The position numbers and the translations under genes are program-made. Positions 13,492 through 21,385 of a DNA stretch of 31,635 bases are shown one piece after another; the stretch's first letter is position 1, and the number at the start of each line of letters is the position of its first letter. The stretch is from positions 1 through 31,635 of IMG/VR virus record IMGVR_UViG_3300032087_003396; one strand, written 5' to 3'. Under the pieces are notes generated by a model. The model did no database searches, was not told where the DNA came from, and was given only the letters and a program-made list of their open reading frames with translations. Source of the stretch: a virus.

Positions 13492-15742
13492 ATTCTGGGT
13501 TCTCGCTTTTGAGTTTTAAGCCAAGATACCATACCCCCTTACTCGTTCTTTTTTTCTTAAATCGTTTACCTAATTCTCTGCCAAATATTGTTGAACTTGC
13601 CACCCACTCATTTGATGACTTCGCCCACGCTACATATTCTTGATATATTTTTGTTGCTAATACTTTTGATTGAGGGTCTGTTTTTGTGTGGTCTTTTAAG
13701 AATATGGTAATAATGTCCATTTCTTCTTGATAGTCTTGATTAGATTTTGTTATAGCATCTGGAAGTTTTAGTCCTTCTTTTTGCCATTTCAAACAACCAT
13801 CTATTGCCCACTTTAAAATTGCACCCATCTCTTCTTGCAACTCAAATATTAAAGATTTATTTCTCTTTTCTCTTGGCACTTTATAATTAAAAGGTATGCT
13901 TATAATTCTACGCCATATACCTGTATCATTACCTCTAATAATTGGCTTGTGATTGGTAGCTAACCAAATCTTAAACTTTGGGTAAAATTCAAAATATTCA
14001 GCGTATAAATGCCTCGCTGTAATTTTTTCACCACCTGTCATTTGTTTGATTAGACCCTCATTTAGTTTTGACCCTTGAGAGTTCTCACCTGTAGTTACAA
14101 ACCTGACACCTTTTAATCGTGCTAAATCTTCACTTGCCCCACCACTACCATTTGATTTTCGTTCAAGCAAAGTTTCTACCTGTGCATTTGCACCATAATC
14201 ACATAACAATCGTTTTATAACATCAAGAAAAACTGACTTACCATTTGAACCATCACCAAAAGTTAAGAACATAGATTGTTCTCTGATGCTTCCTGTTAGC
14301 GTATAACCAACAGCCTTGTGTATAAAGTTTATCAGTTCTTTATCACCTTGAAAAATCTCATCTAAAAATGCTAACCATTTCACAGGTTTATTTATTCTAT
14401 CTATTTGATGATTTATGATATAACTCATATATTTTTCTTTGTTGTGTTCATAAACCACACCTGTTTTTAAGTCAACCATACCATCAAGGGTGTTAAGTAA
14501 AAAGTCATCATTATCTAATTGCTCACTCAATATTTGCACATAATGTTTGCTCTCTTCTAACAATGCTTTCTTGCCACCTGTTTGTGATGCTCTGGTTACA
14601 TTTCTCATCAAAATTTTTCTGGTTTTTTCATCACCTATAACTTCTGCTTCTTTTCTCATTTCAGCAATAATCACTTCAGCAAAAAACTTAATTTGATTTG
14701 TTCTGTCAACTTCCCAAAACTTGCCATTCCAGATTAACCATTTGTTAGTATCAAAATTAAATCTAATTCTTTGACCTATTCTGTCTTTTAATCTTTCAGC
14801 ATTACCACTATCATCTAAAGTATAATTCTTACTGCCAACAGTTACGACTTCCCCAGAATGTGCATTTATATAAATGCTTGTTTCATCTTCGTATTGTCTG
14901 CCATATACTGCTTGACAATTTTCTATTGCTTTATCAATAGTTAGTTTTCCATAAGTAGAACCACTTTGTTTTCTGTCCCACTTATCTCTCATCAAAGCAC
15001 TAATTCTAAATATTCTGTCCATCTGGTCTGCATCTTTACCTGACCAAAAAGCAAGTAAATTACAGAACGCCAAATCAGCCTCGCTTTGACTTGGGTATTG
15101 ACCAGCCCAAATACCTTGCATCAGTAATGAAAACTGCTGACCACTTTTTGACCTCTGGGCTTTTGTTATAAGTGTAGTATCATCAAGTGTAATACTATCT
15201 TGAACCACAACACTTGTGATAGGTTTTGTTGTTTCTTTTTTAAGATATTTGTTATATAAATGTTTGACTTTTTCTGTCCCATCTACTAAATCATAATTAC
15301 CAATCTTATCGCCTGTCATAATAAAGTATCGCTTGTCATCATACATTTCAATACCTTTGACACGGTTGCGACCTTTTGGCAACTGACCCTTACATATAAT
15401 GTGTATGCCATTACCGCTTTGACTTGTTTCTGAATAAGATTGCATATGATTGATGAACTCATTTTTTAGTTCTTCTGGGCAGTCATCTAAATCTATACCG
15501 AAATAACCTTTACCTGTGAACACAAAACCAATACCATCAAGACCAAATTGTTTTTCTGCAATAATCGCTTCTTGCATTGTTGTAAAAGTTGATGGGTCTG
15601 ATACTTTTGCAAAACGACCTGTCATTGCATCTATTGGTAATTTGGTTGGTTTACCGTTTTCTTGATTTGCACCTTTCTTCCAACATACCCATTGTCTTAA
15701 GTCTTGCAACTCTTTAGGTATGTTTTCAACATATTTTTGCAT
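13475..15742 (-). CDS. Primase-helicase (AEP-type primase N-terminus, D5/P4-type helicase C-terminus)
   Basis: 755 residues from the ATG at 15742, preceded by AGGAAGG at 11 bases; a GTG at 15754 is too close to that site. N-terminal primase/polymerase features: FGIDLDDC (81-88) as the metal-binding acidic pair and SQSGNGIHI (107-115) as the nucleotide-binding SxSGxGxH box. The middle (about 300-440) holds the D5_N-like region, and the superfamily III helicase follows: Walker A GDGSNGKS (496-503), sensor IWLATNHKP (about 593-601) and IWRRIISIPF (arginine region). This is the replication initiator, making primers and unwinding DNA. All key residues are present. Confidence 0.92.
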   Translation of the reverse strand: MQKYVENIPKELQDLRQWVCWKKGANQENGKPTKLPIDAMTGRFAKVSDPSTFTTMQEAIIAEKQFGLDGIGFVFTGKGYFGIDLDDCPEELKNEFINHMQSYSETSQSGNGIHIICKGQLPKGRNRVKGIEMYDDKRYFIMTGDKIGNYDLVDGTEKVKHLYNKYLKKETTKPITSVVVQDSITLDDTTLITKAQRSKSGQQFSLLMQGIWAGQYPSQSEADLAFCNLLAFWSGKDADQMDRIFRISALMRDKWDRKQSGSTYGKLTIDKAIENCQAVYGRQYEDETSIYINAHSGEVVTVGSKNYTLDDSGNAERLKDRIGQRIRFNFDTNKWLIWNGKFWEVDRTNQIKFFAEVIIAEMRKEAEVIGDEKTRKILMRNVTRASQTGGKKALLEESKHYVQILSEQLDNDDFLLNTLDGMVDLKTGVVYEHNKEKYMSYIINHQIDRINKPVKWLAFLDEIFQGDKELINFIHKAVGYTLTGSIREQSMFLTFGDGSNGKSVFLDVIKRLLCDYGANAQVETLLERKSNGSGGASEDLARLKGVRFVTTGENSQGSKLNEGLIKQMTGGEKITARHLYAEYFEFYPKFKIWLATNHKPIIRGNDTGIWRRIISIPFNYKVPREKRNKSLIFELQEEMGAILKWAIDGCLKWQKEGLKLPDAITKSNQDYQEEMDIITIFLKDHTKTDPQSKVLATKIYQEYVAWAKSSNEWVASSTIFGRELGKRFKKKRTSKGVWYLGLKLKSENPEYVYEK

Positions 15743-15763
15743 ATTTCTTTGCACCTTCCTAAA

Positions 15764-16225
15764 TTAAAATGGTAAATCTTCTTCTGCTACTTCCTCTACT
15801 ACTTTTTTAACCTGTTTAGGTTTGTGTTGTGAACTCATATAATATTGTATCTTGTTCACATCTTTTCCTCTATATTCATCAAATGCTACGACCACTTTAA
15901 TTCTCATAAATGAACCAAGCATTTCATCTATAATAGCTATAATGTTTTTAAATGTTTTTCCATCTTCGAAATCTTGTGTGCCTAATAACATATTTATTCT
16001 TCTTCTATTATAAAATTCTGTTTCTCTTTCTTTCCAAATCGTATCAAATAAAACTCTATTGATGTGAACTTGACCTTCAATATCTCTAATTCTTAACATC
16101 AAATCAATTTTCTTTTTACCGTTTGGTGTTTCACCTTCTGTCATTCTTTCAATGACCACTTCATATTCACCTTCTTTAATTAAGGTGTTTGCATCTAATG
16201 ATGCTGTCTTTTCTACTCTATACAT
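15764..16225 (-). CDS. Single-stranded DNA-binding protein (DUF669 type)
   Basis: 153 residues, ATG at 16225 behind AAAGGAGT. An OB-like N-terminal part (LIKEGEYEVVIERMTEGETP, then KIDLMLRIRDIEGQVHINRVLF) is followed by a helical region and an acidic tail ending EEDLPF. The acidic D-L-P-F tip is the partner-binding tail shared by SSB proteins, and the body matches DUF669, found next to phage recombination ATPases and primases. It would coat single-stranded DNA and recruit the neighbouring primase-helicase and nuclease. Confidence 0.85.
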   Translation of the reverse strand: MYRVEKTASLDANTLIKEGEYEVVIERMTEGETPNGKKKIDLMLRIRDIEGQVHINRVLFDTIWKERETEFYNRRRINMLLGTQDFEDGKTFKNIIAIIDEMLGSFMRIKVVVAFDEYRGKDVNKIQYYMSSQHKPKQVKKVVEEVAEEDLPF

Positions 16226-16229
16226 TTTA

Positions 16230-16838
16230 TTACTCCTTTATAATTATTATTTCATCTATTTTCCAATTTTCTATATAGGTTTGCATCAAGTCATTATCTT
16301 TAAGAAATTGAAAGAACTTTCTAATGACCTCTTTTAAATCTGCACTTTCTTCTCGTAAATATTCTTCAGTATATACATTAACATATTGACCACTACCTGC
16401 ACCAATAAGATACACAAAACTTGTGGCTTCTGGTATTAACTCAAAATATATTGGGTGTTGATATGAACCAAGATACTTTTGTAAATCATATCTATTGACC
16501 CTCTTAATGTCATATATGATACCTTCCTTTAATACATCAAGATAACCAAGTAATCTAATCTCATAACCATCTACATTTATATCTTTTTCTGCATAGACCT
16601 GAAATGCACCATCTCTAATCACATCACTTATAATTGGCACTTGACCATTATAGCAATCATCTTCAAATTTTAAACCCCTTCTCATAAAAAAGTTAGGTGG
16701 TTCTTTAATGCGATTAAGATATTTCACAAAACTATCATATGCTTCTTTTTGGTAGTCTGGTTTCGCTTGGTAAATATAATTCCAAGAATTAAGTAGTGTT
16801 GCTGTTATCTTATATAAAGGCTTTTTTATTGGTGTCAT
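16230..16838 (-). CDS. PD-(D/E)XK exonuclease, Cas4/RecB-like
   Basis: 202 residues, ATG at 16838, overlapping the Sak4-like gene by 29 bases. Motifs run in order: GLKFED (E59), GYLDVL (D101), YDIKR (D110-I-K112) and a following Q/Y helix (RYDLQKYLGSYQHPIYF), the RecB/Cas4 nuclease arrangement. I do not see a four-cysteine iron-sulfur cluster, so it is not a classical Cas4. Together with the RecA-like ATPase and the SSB it would form a phage recombination set, resecting ends for strand annealing or exchange. Confidence 0.83.
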   Translation of the reverse strand: MTPIKKPLYKITATLLNSWNYIYQAKPDYQKEAYDSFVKYLNRIKEPPNFFMRRGLKFEDDCYNGQVPIISDVIRDGAFQVYAEKDINVDGYEIRLLGYLDVLKEGIIYDIKRVNRYDLQKYLGSYQHPIYFELIPEATSFVYLIGAGSGQYVNVYTEEYLREESADLKEVIRKFFQFLKDNDLMQTYIENWKIDEIIIIKE

Positions 16839-17733
16839 ACTTATACCCCAACTCTTTAGCCTTGTTAATTAAATGAGTTTTAAGCTCTCTTTCGCTTGTC
16901 AATGAATGTTCTACTGTCTTAAGTTGTTCTAAAGCGTTATTTAAGTGATTATCGTTATCACACTTGTCAATTACTTTTTTAAATAACATTGCTTTTGTAT
17001 AAGCACTTTGTTTTTCTATATGTGCTGTTGAATAACTGTTTAGGTCATCTATATAACCTTGAAATAAATTTGATAGAAAATCATTGTTAGCTTTTTCGTA
17101 AAGCGTTGGTATATCATATACACCACTTACACCGTGTGTTCCTTTAGCATAATATCTTTCAGTATTGCTAAAACCAATGGTTCTTTTCTTGCCAACCATT
17201 TCTACAAAACCACCCAAGTCCATATCTTCCCATATCTTTGTTTTGATTGAACCTTCTACTTGTATGCGAAGTTTTGTTATATCACCATCATTTTCTTCTT
17301 TTGTGTGAAAAATATAAATGATATGTTTTTTCATATTGTTGACAATCTTCATAAACCTTTTGAACTCTTGTGCTACTGCACCCCAGCCCTTCATAGACAA
17401 TGAACCATCACGCTGTCCATTTTGTTGATTTTGTCTAATCACATAAGGCTTCATCAAATCTAATAACTTACCACCTGTGTCAACCACAAATGTTTCATAA
17501 TTGTCAAAGTTTTCTGTTTCTAAATCTTCTAACAGACCTTGATAACTTTCAACAATCAATGTGTCTTTTCTATACTGACCTTCTACTCTGTCAACACCAT
17601 TCTCAATATCAAATAGTAATGGCTTTGGTGCAGAAAGTCCAAGTGTTGTTTTACCAATACCAGCATACCCTGCTACTATCATCTTAATTTTTTTATTTGA
17701 GAAATCTAACTCATTTGCTTTTTTAATAGGCAT
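16810..17733 (-). CDS. Sak4-like RecA-family ATPase (AAA_24)
   Basis: 307 residues, ATG at 17733 behind AAGGAG. Walker A is GYAGIGKT (22-29), followed by LLFDIENG and a Walker B-like ETFVVDTGG (about 80-88), then KGWGAVAQEFKRFM and IYIFHTKEENDG, as in phage AAA_24 / Sak4 proteins. These bind single-stranded DNA and act with SSB in annealing or RecA-like strand pairing. The C-terminal 70 residues are helical and specific to this phage. Placed directly before the nuclease and SSB genes, which supports a recombination role. Confidence 0.85.
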   Translation of the reverse strand: MPIKKANELDFSNKKIKMIVAGYAGIGKTTLGLSAPKPLLFDIENGVDRVEGQYRKDTLIVESYQGLLEDLETENFDNYETFVVDTGGKLLDLMKPYVIRQNQQNGQRDGSLSMKGWGAVAQEFKRFMKIVNNMKKHIIYIFHTKEENDGDITKLRIQVEGSIKTKIWEDMDLGGFVEMVGKKRTIGFSNTERYYAKGTHGVSGVYDIPTLYEKANNDFLSNLFQGYIDDLNSYSTAHIEKQSAYTKAMLFKKVIDKCDNDNHLNNALEQLKTVEHSLTSERELKTHLINKAKELGYKYDTNKKAFI

Positions 17734-17759
17734 TTGTATTACTCCTTCTTTCTTATTTT

Positions 17760-18038
17760 TTATGACAATGCACTTGTCAATTTCACATAAAACTTTATTG
17801 CTGTTTTTTCCTCACCATCTAATTCTAACATTTTAAAACTTGGTAAAACTGTTAGGTCGTGTGAGTTTGGTGCTAAATATCTTCGTGTAGTTATAATAGC
17901 TTTAACTGCTTGATTTACACTTTGGCTTCCGATTGCTTGTATATAAACAAATTTATCTTCATATAATGAAAGGGCAATAGAACCAGCCAACTTGTTCACA
18001 TCAGAGTTATGAGCTACTTTGATAATCTTTTGCATCAT
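17760..18038 (-). CDS. SpoVS-like (Alba-fold) nucleic-acid-binding protein
   Basis: 92 residues, ATG at 18038 six bases after AAGGAG. It matches stage V sporulation protein S along most of its length: IKVAHNSDVNKLAGSIA, then VYIQAIGSQSVNQAVKAII, RYLAPNSHDLTVLPSF and LDGEEKTAIKFYV. SpoVS in Bacillus affects sporulation and septation, and the family has the Alba nucleic-acid-binding fold. In the phage it could act on chromosome structure, RNA, or cell development. It overlaps the repressor gene by 32 bases and is probably expressed with it. Gene not truncated. Confidence 0.85.
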   Translation of the reverse strand: MMQKIIKVAHNSDVNKLAGSIALSLYEDKFVYIQAIGSQSVNQAVKAIITTRRYLAPNSHDLTVLPSFKMLELDGEEKTAIKFYVKLTSALS

Positions 18039-18249
18039 ACACTACTCCTTCTTTCAATATTCTTCGCAGAACAAAATAGTCCACGCCTAAAACTTGTGCA
18101 ATTCTTCGCAAGGTTGTTACGCTTGGCTTTGACTTGTCATTCTCTATTGTGTTTATTGTTTGCACCGACACATCACACTTCTCTGCTAATTCTTTTTGCA
18201 AGATACCAATGTCAAGTCTTTTCTCTCTAATATAATTTCCAACTGTCAT
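18007..18249 (-). CDS. XRE-family transcriptional regulator
   Basis: 80 residues, ATG at 18249 behind AAAGGTGGTGA. A helix-turn-helix of the Cro/CI type is clear: LQKELAEKCDVSVQTINTIE (about 17-36) then KSKPSVTTLRRIAQVLGVDY. Only a short tail follows, so it is Cro-sized and lacks a cleavage or dimerisation domain. It lies behind two candidate promoters (18367-18398 and 18306-18334) and probably controls them. No integrase is encoded, so a lysogeny role is not indicated; timing control of early genes is more likely. Confidence 0.88.
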   Translation of the reverse strand: MTVGNYIREKRLDIGILQKELAEKCDVSVQTINTIENDKSKPSVTTLRRIAQVLGVDYFVLRRILKEGVVYDAKDYQSSS

Positions 18250-18305
18250 TTAATCACCACCTTTCTGTTAGAAATTTGTGTGAGGTTTTATTCCCCCTCA
18301 CTTAT

Positions 18306-18334
18306 ATATTACTAAAACTTATAAAAAAATACAA
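18306..18334 (-). promoter_or_regulatory. Promoter upstream of the XRE gene
   Basis: On the minus strand TTGTAT (18329-18334), 17 bases, TAATAT (18306-18311). The bases just downstream (AAGTGAGGG) resemble those after the 10022 promoter. GTGAGG and CCTCAC downstream can form a 6-bp hairpin in the leader. It lies about 55 bases before the XRE start. Confidence 0.55.
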
Positions 18335-18366
18335 GTGCAATAAAAACTTTTTTCACTTTCATATAT

Positions 18367-18395
18367 ATTATAGTTAAAATATAAATAAAGTGGCA
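18367..18395 (-). promoter_or_regulatory. Phage promoter with TAGTGCCACTTT box, second copy
   Basis: TATAAT (18367-18372), 17 bases, TGCCAC (18390-18395) inside TAGTGCCACTTT (18387-18398), minus strand. Same box, same spacing and shared ACTATAATATA and GTGAAAAAA as at 10022-10053. It precedes the XRE, SpoVS and replication genes. Confidence 0.7.
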
Positions 18396-18403
18396 CTACT
18401 TTT

Positions 18404-18427
18404 TTTAATTGTTTCAATGTTACCCTT
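18404..18427. repeat. 24-bp inverted repeat, arm 1
   Basis: Reads AAGGGTAACATT-G-AAACAATTAAA on the minus strand. The plus strand at 19217-19240 carries the same 24 bases with one difference (C for G). The two arms enclose the two unknown genes at 18444-19200. In one transcript they could pair over 24 bases with a single mismatch. Confidence 0.85.
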
Positions 18428-18443
18428 CGTTACTCCTTTCTAT

Positions 18444-18818
18444 TTATTCAATACTATTATTTTCTGGCAATAATTGACCATAGATGTCTGGGTCATTTTC
18501 ATTATGCTCAACAACCATTTCAATTCTACCAACATCATCTCTTATTTCAATGTCTAAAATATTTCTGTCATAAAGCCTATCGCAAATGCTATCATAATAT
18601 TCACACTTTTTACGAGTAAGCAAACCTGAATATTGTCTGTGATATTTTCCATCTTTGCCTTTATATTCAGCTACAGGTAAATCATCAAACCAAGTGATGT
18701 AGCCTTCTTTATCTGAATTGAAATCATCACCTGAAACAATTTTGACATCATATAAATCTTTGCATCTTCTGTTGTAGAATTTTTTATTATATGCTCTTAA
18801 GAAAGTTTTGAATTTCAT
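18444..18818 (-). CDS. Early protein of unknown function (124 residues)
   Basis: ATG at 18818, one base after the TAA of the upstream gene. A basic N-terminus (MKFKTFLRAYNKKFYNRRCKDLYDV) is followed by an alpha/beta-looking acidic body (GYITWFDDLPVAEYKGKDGKYH, DRLYDRNILDIEIRDDVGRIEMVVEHNEND). No family recognised. It is the second gene of the first early transcript and the last before arm 1 of the inverted repeat. Early timing and lack of homology I can name fit a host-takeover role, which remains inference. Confidence 0.75.
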   Translation of the reverse strand: MKFKTFLRAYNKKFYNRRCKDLYDVKIVSGDDFNSDKEGYITWFDDLPVAEYKGKDGKYHRQYSGLLTRKKCEYYDSICDRLYDRNILDIEIRDDVGRIEMVVEHNENDPDIYGQLLPENNSIE

Positions 18819-18819
18819 A

Positions 18820-19200
18820 TTAACCCCAATGTTCAGGTGCTAAATTCCACATTGCATCATTCTCTTCTTTTGATATAATATAAGCATTTAATATGCTTTC
18901 ATCATCAAATGAGTGTTCCCATCTTGCAACTTCACCATCTTCTAAACACTTTGCTAATAAACCATTACCCAACGCCCCATAAGTAAAATATTTTTGATGC
19001 TTTGACCAAGTCAAGAACCATTTGTAATTTTCATTTGATTTGTAAGGTTCTTTAAACCTTGTTATATCATACTCAAGAAGTGCAAACATTTTTTTATCTT
19101 CTTCATTTGCTTTCAAGAATGTTTTAATAATTTCACTAAATTTTATTTTGTTTTTCTTTGCTACTATACTTTTTATTAGATTTTTTAATTCTTGTTTCAT
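18820..19200 (-). CDS. Early protein of unknown function (126 residues)
   Basis: ATG at 19200, first gene downstream of the 19271-19299 promoter, with a leader of about 65 bases that contains arm 2 of the inverted repeat. Basic helical N-terminus (KQELKNLIKSIVAKKNKIKF), then acidic body rich in aromatic residues (NYKWFLTWSKHQKYFTYG, WEHSFDDESILNAY). Resembles phage proteins annotated only as hypothetical; no motif I can name. No obvious Shine-Dalgarno is seen before the ATG, so translation may depend on leader structure. Confidence 0.75.
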   Translation of the reverse strand: MKQELKNLIKSIVAKKNKIKFSEIIKTFLKANEEDKKMFALLEYDITRFKEPYKSNENYKWFLTWSKHQKYFTYGALGNGLLAKCLEDGEVARWEHSFDDESILNAYIISKEENDAMWNLAPEHWG

Positions 19201-19216
19201 ACACTTTTATTTCACA

Positions 19217-19240
19217 AAGGGTAACATTCAAACAATTAAA
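19217..19240. repeat. 24-bp inverted repeat, arm 2
   Basis: Plus strand AAGGGTAACATT-C-AAACAATTAAA. Inverted copy of 18404-18427 with one mismatch. It lies in the leader of the first early transcript, between the promoter (19271-19299) and the first gene. Confidence 0.85.
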
Positions 19241-19270
19241 TTGCCAAAGACCAAATCTTACTTCATTTAT

Positions 19271-19299
19271 ATTGTAACATAACTTAAAATAAAATTCAA
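19271..19299 (-). promoter_or_regulatory. Sigma70-type early promoter
   Basis: On the minus strand TTGAAT (19294-19299), 17 bases, TACAAT (19271-19276), with TATGT before the -10 (extended -10). TTTAAGTTATG in the spacer matches the 12992-13020 promoter at the same place. It follows the late-operon terminator, so it starts the early block. Confidence 0.8.
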
Positions 19300-19341
19300 G
19301 TAATATGCTTTTTGGTATTTTTTATATTCTTATCTTTAAGC

Positions 19342-19368
19342 AAAAAAAAAGAAGCAATTACGCCTCTT
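19342..19368 (-). terminator. Rho-independent terminator of the late operon
   Basis: On the minus strand AAGAGGC (19368-19362) pairs with GCTTCTT (19355-19349), one G-U, loop of six, followed by nine T. The stem overlaps the TAA of the last late gene (19358-19360). It separates the late operon from the early promoter about 45 bases downstream. Confidence 0.88.
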
Positions 19369-20329
19369 TTAATTGTAATGGCATCTCGCCACTTTCTATA
19401 ATAGGTGGTGATGATTTTTGTTCTTCTTTCTCAAGCTCTTCTAATATTTTAATTTCTTCTTGAAAGATTTGATGTGAGTTGTCATATAAGTTTTTAAACT
19501 CTATAAGTAAATCTGCTTTGTTGATTTGTCTGTTCTTAAGCTCTGATACTATATAGTCCTCACCTTCCATATAATGTGTTACTCCCATCAACATAATAAC
19601 TGCAACTTGTATTGCACCCCATAATATTGATGAACCCAACACAACCTGAATAGCAAAGTAACTTGTAATAATAGGTAAGATAGATTTTGTAATTGCCATT
19701 GTGATACTTGATTGTCTTGCATCAGTTCTTTCATCTTTACCTAAATATAAAGGGTCATAATGTTTTGATTTGCTCTTACTGTGTTCTGATAATAAATCAC
19801 TCGGTTGTAATTTTGTTATCTTAATTTTCTTAACATCTTCAAGTGCTTTCTTTTGTTCTATTGATAAACTCTTATATATCTCTTTTCGTTCATAATAGCC
19901 TTTTTTATATAAAGTAAACAGTAAACCCATCTCTTCAATAAAAAGCTTTCTAACATCATTTAAAGCCACTTCATTCTTATATCTGGCATAGCGTGGAAGC
20001 AAATACATAATCTCTTTGATGTTTGTCTTTGCTTCTGCTAAATATTTTAAAGCGTTCATAAATGTTTGACTTTCTTTACCAGACTTTTTACCCATCTGTC
20101 TTAATGAGATAGACACATAAAGTGCAAATAGATATGTGAATGACATTGACATTATAATTGTTAATACATCATCAGTTGATGCACTAAACTCTAAACCTTC
20201 TTTAAATATAAATAATATAGATGCAACAATAAGTATTAGCCAAGACATTCTTTTCTTGACCCAATCACCTATGTTTCTTTTGCCTTCTACATATTTATAC
20301 TTTTCTTCTAATAATTTTTTTTCTTCCAT
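19358..20329 (-). CDS. Membrane protein of unknown function, last late gene
   Basis: 323 residues from the ATG at 20329 (a GTG at 20338 is possible). Two membrane helices near the N-terminus (SWLILIVASILFIF and VLTIIMSMSFTYLFALYVSI) and two more around residues 205-250 (SILPIITSYFAIQVVL, LWGAIQVAVIMLMG) flank a basic cytoplasmic region with KLQPSDLLSEHSKSK. The C-terminus is helical and acidic. No family recognised. It closes the late operon, where lysis genes often lie, and is followed by the terminator. It may be a lysis or superinfection-exclusion protein. Confidence 0.75.
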   Translation of the reverse strand: MEEKKLLEEKYKYVEGKRNIGDWVKKRMSWLILIVASILFIFKEGLEFSASTDDVLTIIMSMSFTYLFALYVSISLRQMGKKSGKESQTFMNALKYLAEAKTNIKEIMYLLPRYARYKNEVALNDVRKLFIEEMGLLFTLYKKGYYERKEIYKSLSIEQKKALEDVKKIKITKLQPSDLLSEHSKSKSKHYDPLYLGKDERTDARQSSITMAITKSILPIITSYFAIQVVLGSSILWGAIQVAVIMLMGVTHYMEGEDYIVSELKNRQINKADLLIEFKNLYDNSHQIFQEEIKILEELEKEEQKSSPPIIESGEMPLQLKEA

Positions 20330-20330
20330 A

Positions 20331-20768
20331 TTAGACACCCATTAGGTCATCATTGTTTTCTTGTCTTACTGCTACCCTAACTTTTTCATCTTTGTATGCT
20401 TTATATTCTTGCATATGTCTTTCACCTATCATAGCAATAAACATATAGAAAATATAGCCAATAATGATAGATAAGATGACCCAAAATAAATCTTGAATGA
20501 TACTACCTAAAAACCAAACAATCGCAAGGAAAGTGAACATAGATAGCAATGTGGCTATTCTTGGGCTTACTTCTTTCAACGCCCCTCGCATAACTAAAAT
20601 TGCATATAGCAAACCAATTAAAACACCGATAGATATTTTAGTTGCTTCACCCTGAACTACCCATTGTTCTCTATTGATAAGAAATAGAAATGCAGTTGGT
20701 GTAATTAAAACCACAAAAGAGGCAATGTTATATAACAAGCCTTTAATGTATTTTTTACTCAATGTCAT
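20331..20768 (-). CDS. Multi-pass membrane protein, possible holin-like
   Basis: 145 residues from the ATG at 20768 (GTG and TTG codons up to 20786 are alternatives); it overlaps the upstream gene by 14 bases. About four hydrophobic helices: IASFVVLITPTAFLFLI, a GVLIGLLYAILVMRG segment, TLLSMFTFLAIVWFLGSII, and FWVILSIIIGYIFYMFIAMIG; a basic tail follows. Size and number of helices would suit a holin, but no family is recognised and no endolysin is found beside it. Neighbour of two other membrane proteins. Confidence 0.75.
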   Translation of the reverse strand: MTLSKKYIKGLLYNIASFVVLITPTAFLFLINREQWVVQGEATKISIGVLIGLLYAILVMRGALKEVSPRIATLLSMFTFLAIVWFLGSIIQDLFWVILSIIIGYIFYMFIAMIGERHMQEYKAYKDEKVRVAVRQENNDDLMGV

Positions 20769-21141
20769 CACCAAACTCTTTGACAATTAAGTCTTTGATT
20801 TGTTCATCTCTTGCTTTATATTCATCAAGTAGTGATTGCACATTTCTGTTGGTTTGGTTTTGGCTTCTTATCAATTTATCTATTTCTTCTCTTAAACTAT
20901 CTACTTGTGCTTTTAAGATTGTTTCACTTGCAGTTAGTGCTTTCATTGTTTGCTCAGCTTGTGCAGAACTAATTTTATTTCTTTCTTCAGCTTCTAACAC
21001 TTTTGCTTTCATTGTTCTTGTAACTCTACCCAAAGCAGACTTAACAATTAGTGCAACAGTTCCTGTCCCCACAAATGAAGTTCCAAGTGCTACAATGATT
21101 GCTTCAACTGTTTCAAGTTGTAAACCAAATAATTCACTCAT
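20755..21141 (-). CDS. Membrane-anchored coiled-coil protein
   Basis: 128 residues, ATG at 21141, one base after the upstream stop. One N-terminal hydrophobic helix (about residues 12-34, VEAIIVALGTSFVGTGTVALI) and then a long coiled coil rich in E, K, Q and S (about 45-115, with SSAQAEQTMKALTASETILKAQ), ending acidic. Such layout resembles small phage hemolysin XhlA-like or spanin-like proteins that tether to the membrane, but the assignment is by layout only. It lies in the run of membrane proteins after the fibre genes. Confidence 0.75.
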   Translation of the reverse strand: MSELFGLQLETVEAIIVALGTSFVGTGTVALIVKSALGRVTRTMKAKVLEAEERNKISSAQAEQTMKALTASETILKAQVDSLREEIDKLIRSQNQTNRNVQSLLDEYKARDEQIKDLIVKEFGDDIE

Positions 21142-21381
21142 CTATTTCACCTCTTTCACAAAAGCACCAAGAAATCTTTTTTGTCTTTTGTTTATTTGTT
21201 CTTTGAGAACTCTTGTTTGTTCTCTTAACATTTCAAACTCTTTCTTTAAAACAGCAAAGTCTTTCATCACACCTTCTAAAAGATGTTCTTTTTTTATTGC
21301 TTCAAACTTTTTGCCATTATAAATAAGTAGTTCACCTTGTTTTAACCCTTCTGGGTTTTTGATATTAAACTGTATAGTCAT
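21142..21381 (-). CDS. Small coiled-coil protein following the tail fibres
   Basis: 79 residues, ATG at 21381. An N-terminal beta-like unit (IQFNIKNPEGLKQGELLIYNGKKFEAI) is followed by a leucine-heptad coiled coil (KKEFEMLREQTRVLKEQINK) and a basic end. The first part resembles short attachment modules on phage structural proteins, so a small fibre-tip or trimerising component is possible. Function not known. Confidence 0.7.
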   Translation of the reverse strand: MTIQFNIKNPEGLKQGELLIYNGKKFEAIKKEHLLEGVMKDFAVLKKEFEMLREQTRVLKEQINKRQKRFLGAFVKEVK

Positions 21382-21385
21382 TATA

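Noticed and set aside
16230-16838. Cas4 of a CRISPR adaptation system
   Set aside because: No four-cysteine cluster, no Cas1/Cas2 and no array; it fits a phage recombination nuclease.
18007-18249. CI-type lysogeny repressor
   Set aside because: The protein is Cro-sized without a C-terminal domain, and no integrase, excisionase or divergent promoter arrangement is seen.
18361-18412. Small ORF after TTG 18416 (LKQLKKVV...) on the minus strand
   Set aside because: It runs through the TAGTGCCACTTT promoter and has AT-driven composition.
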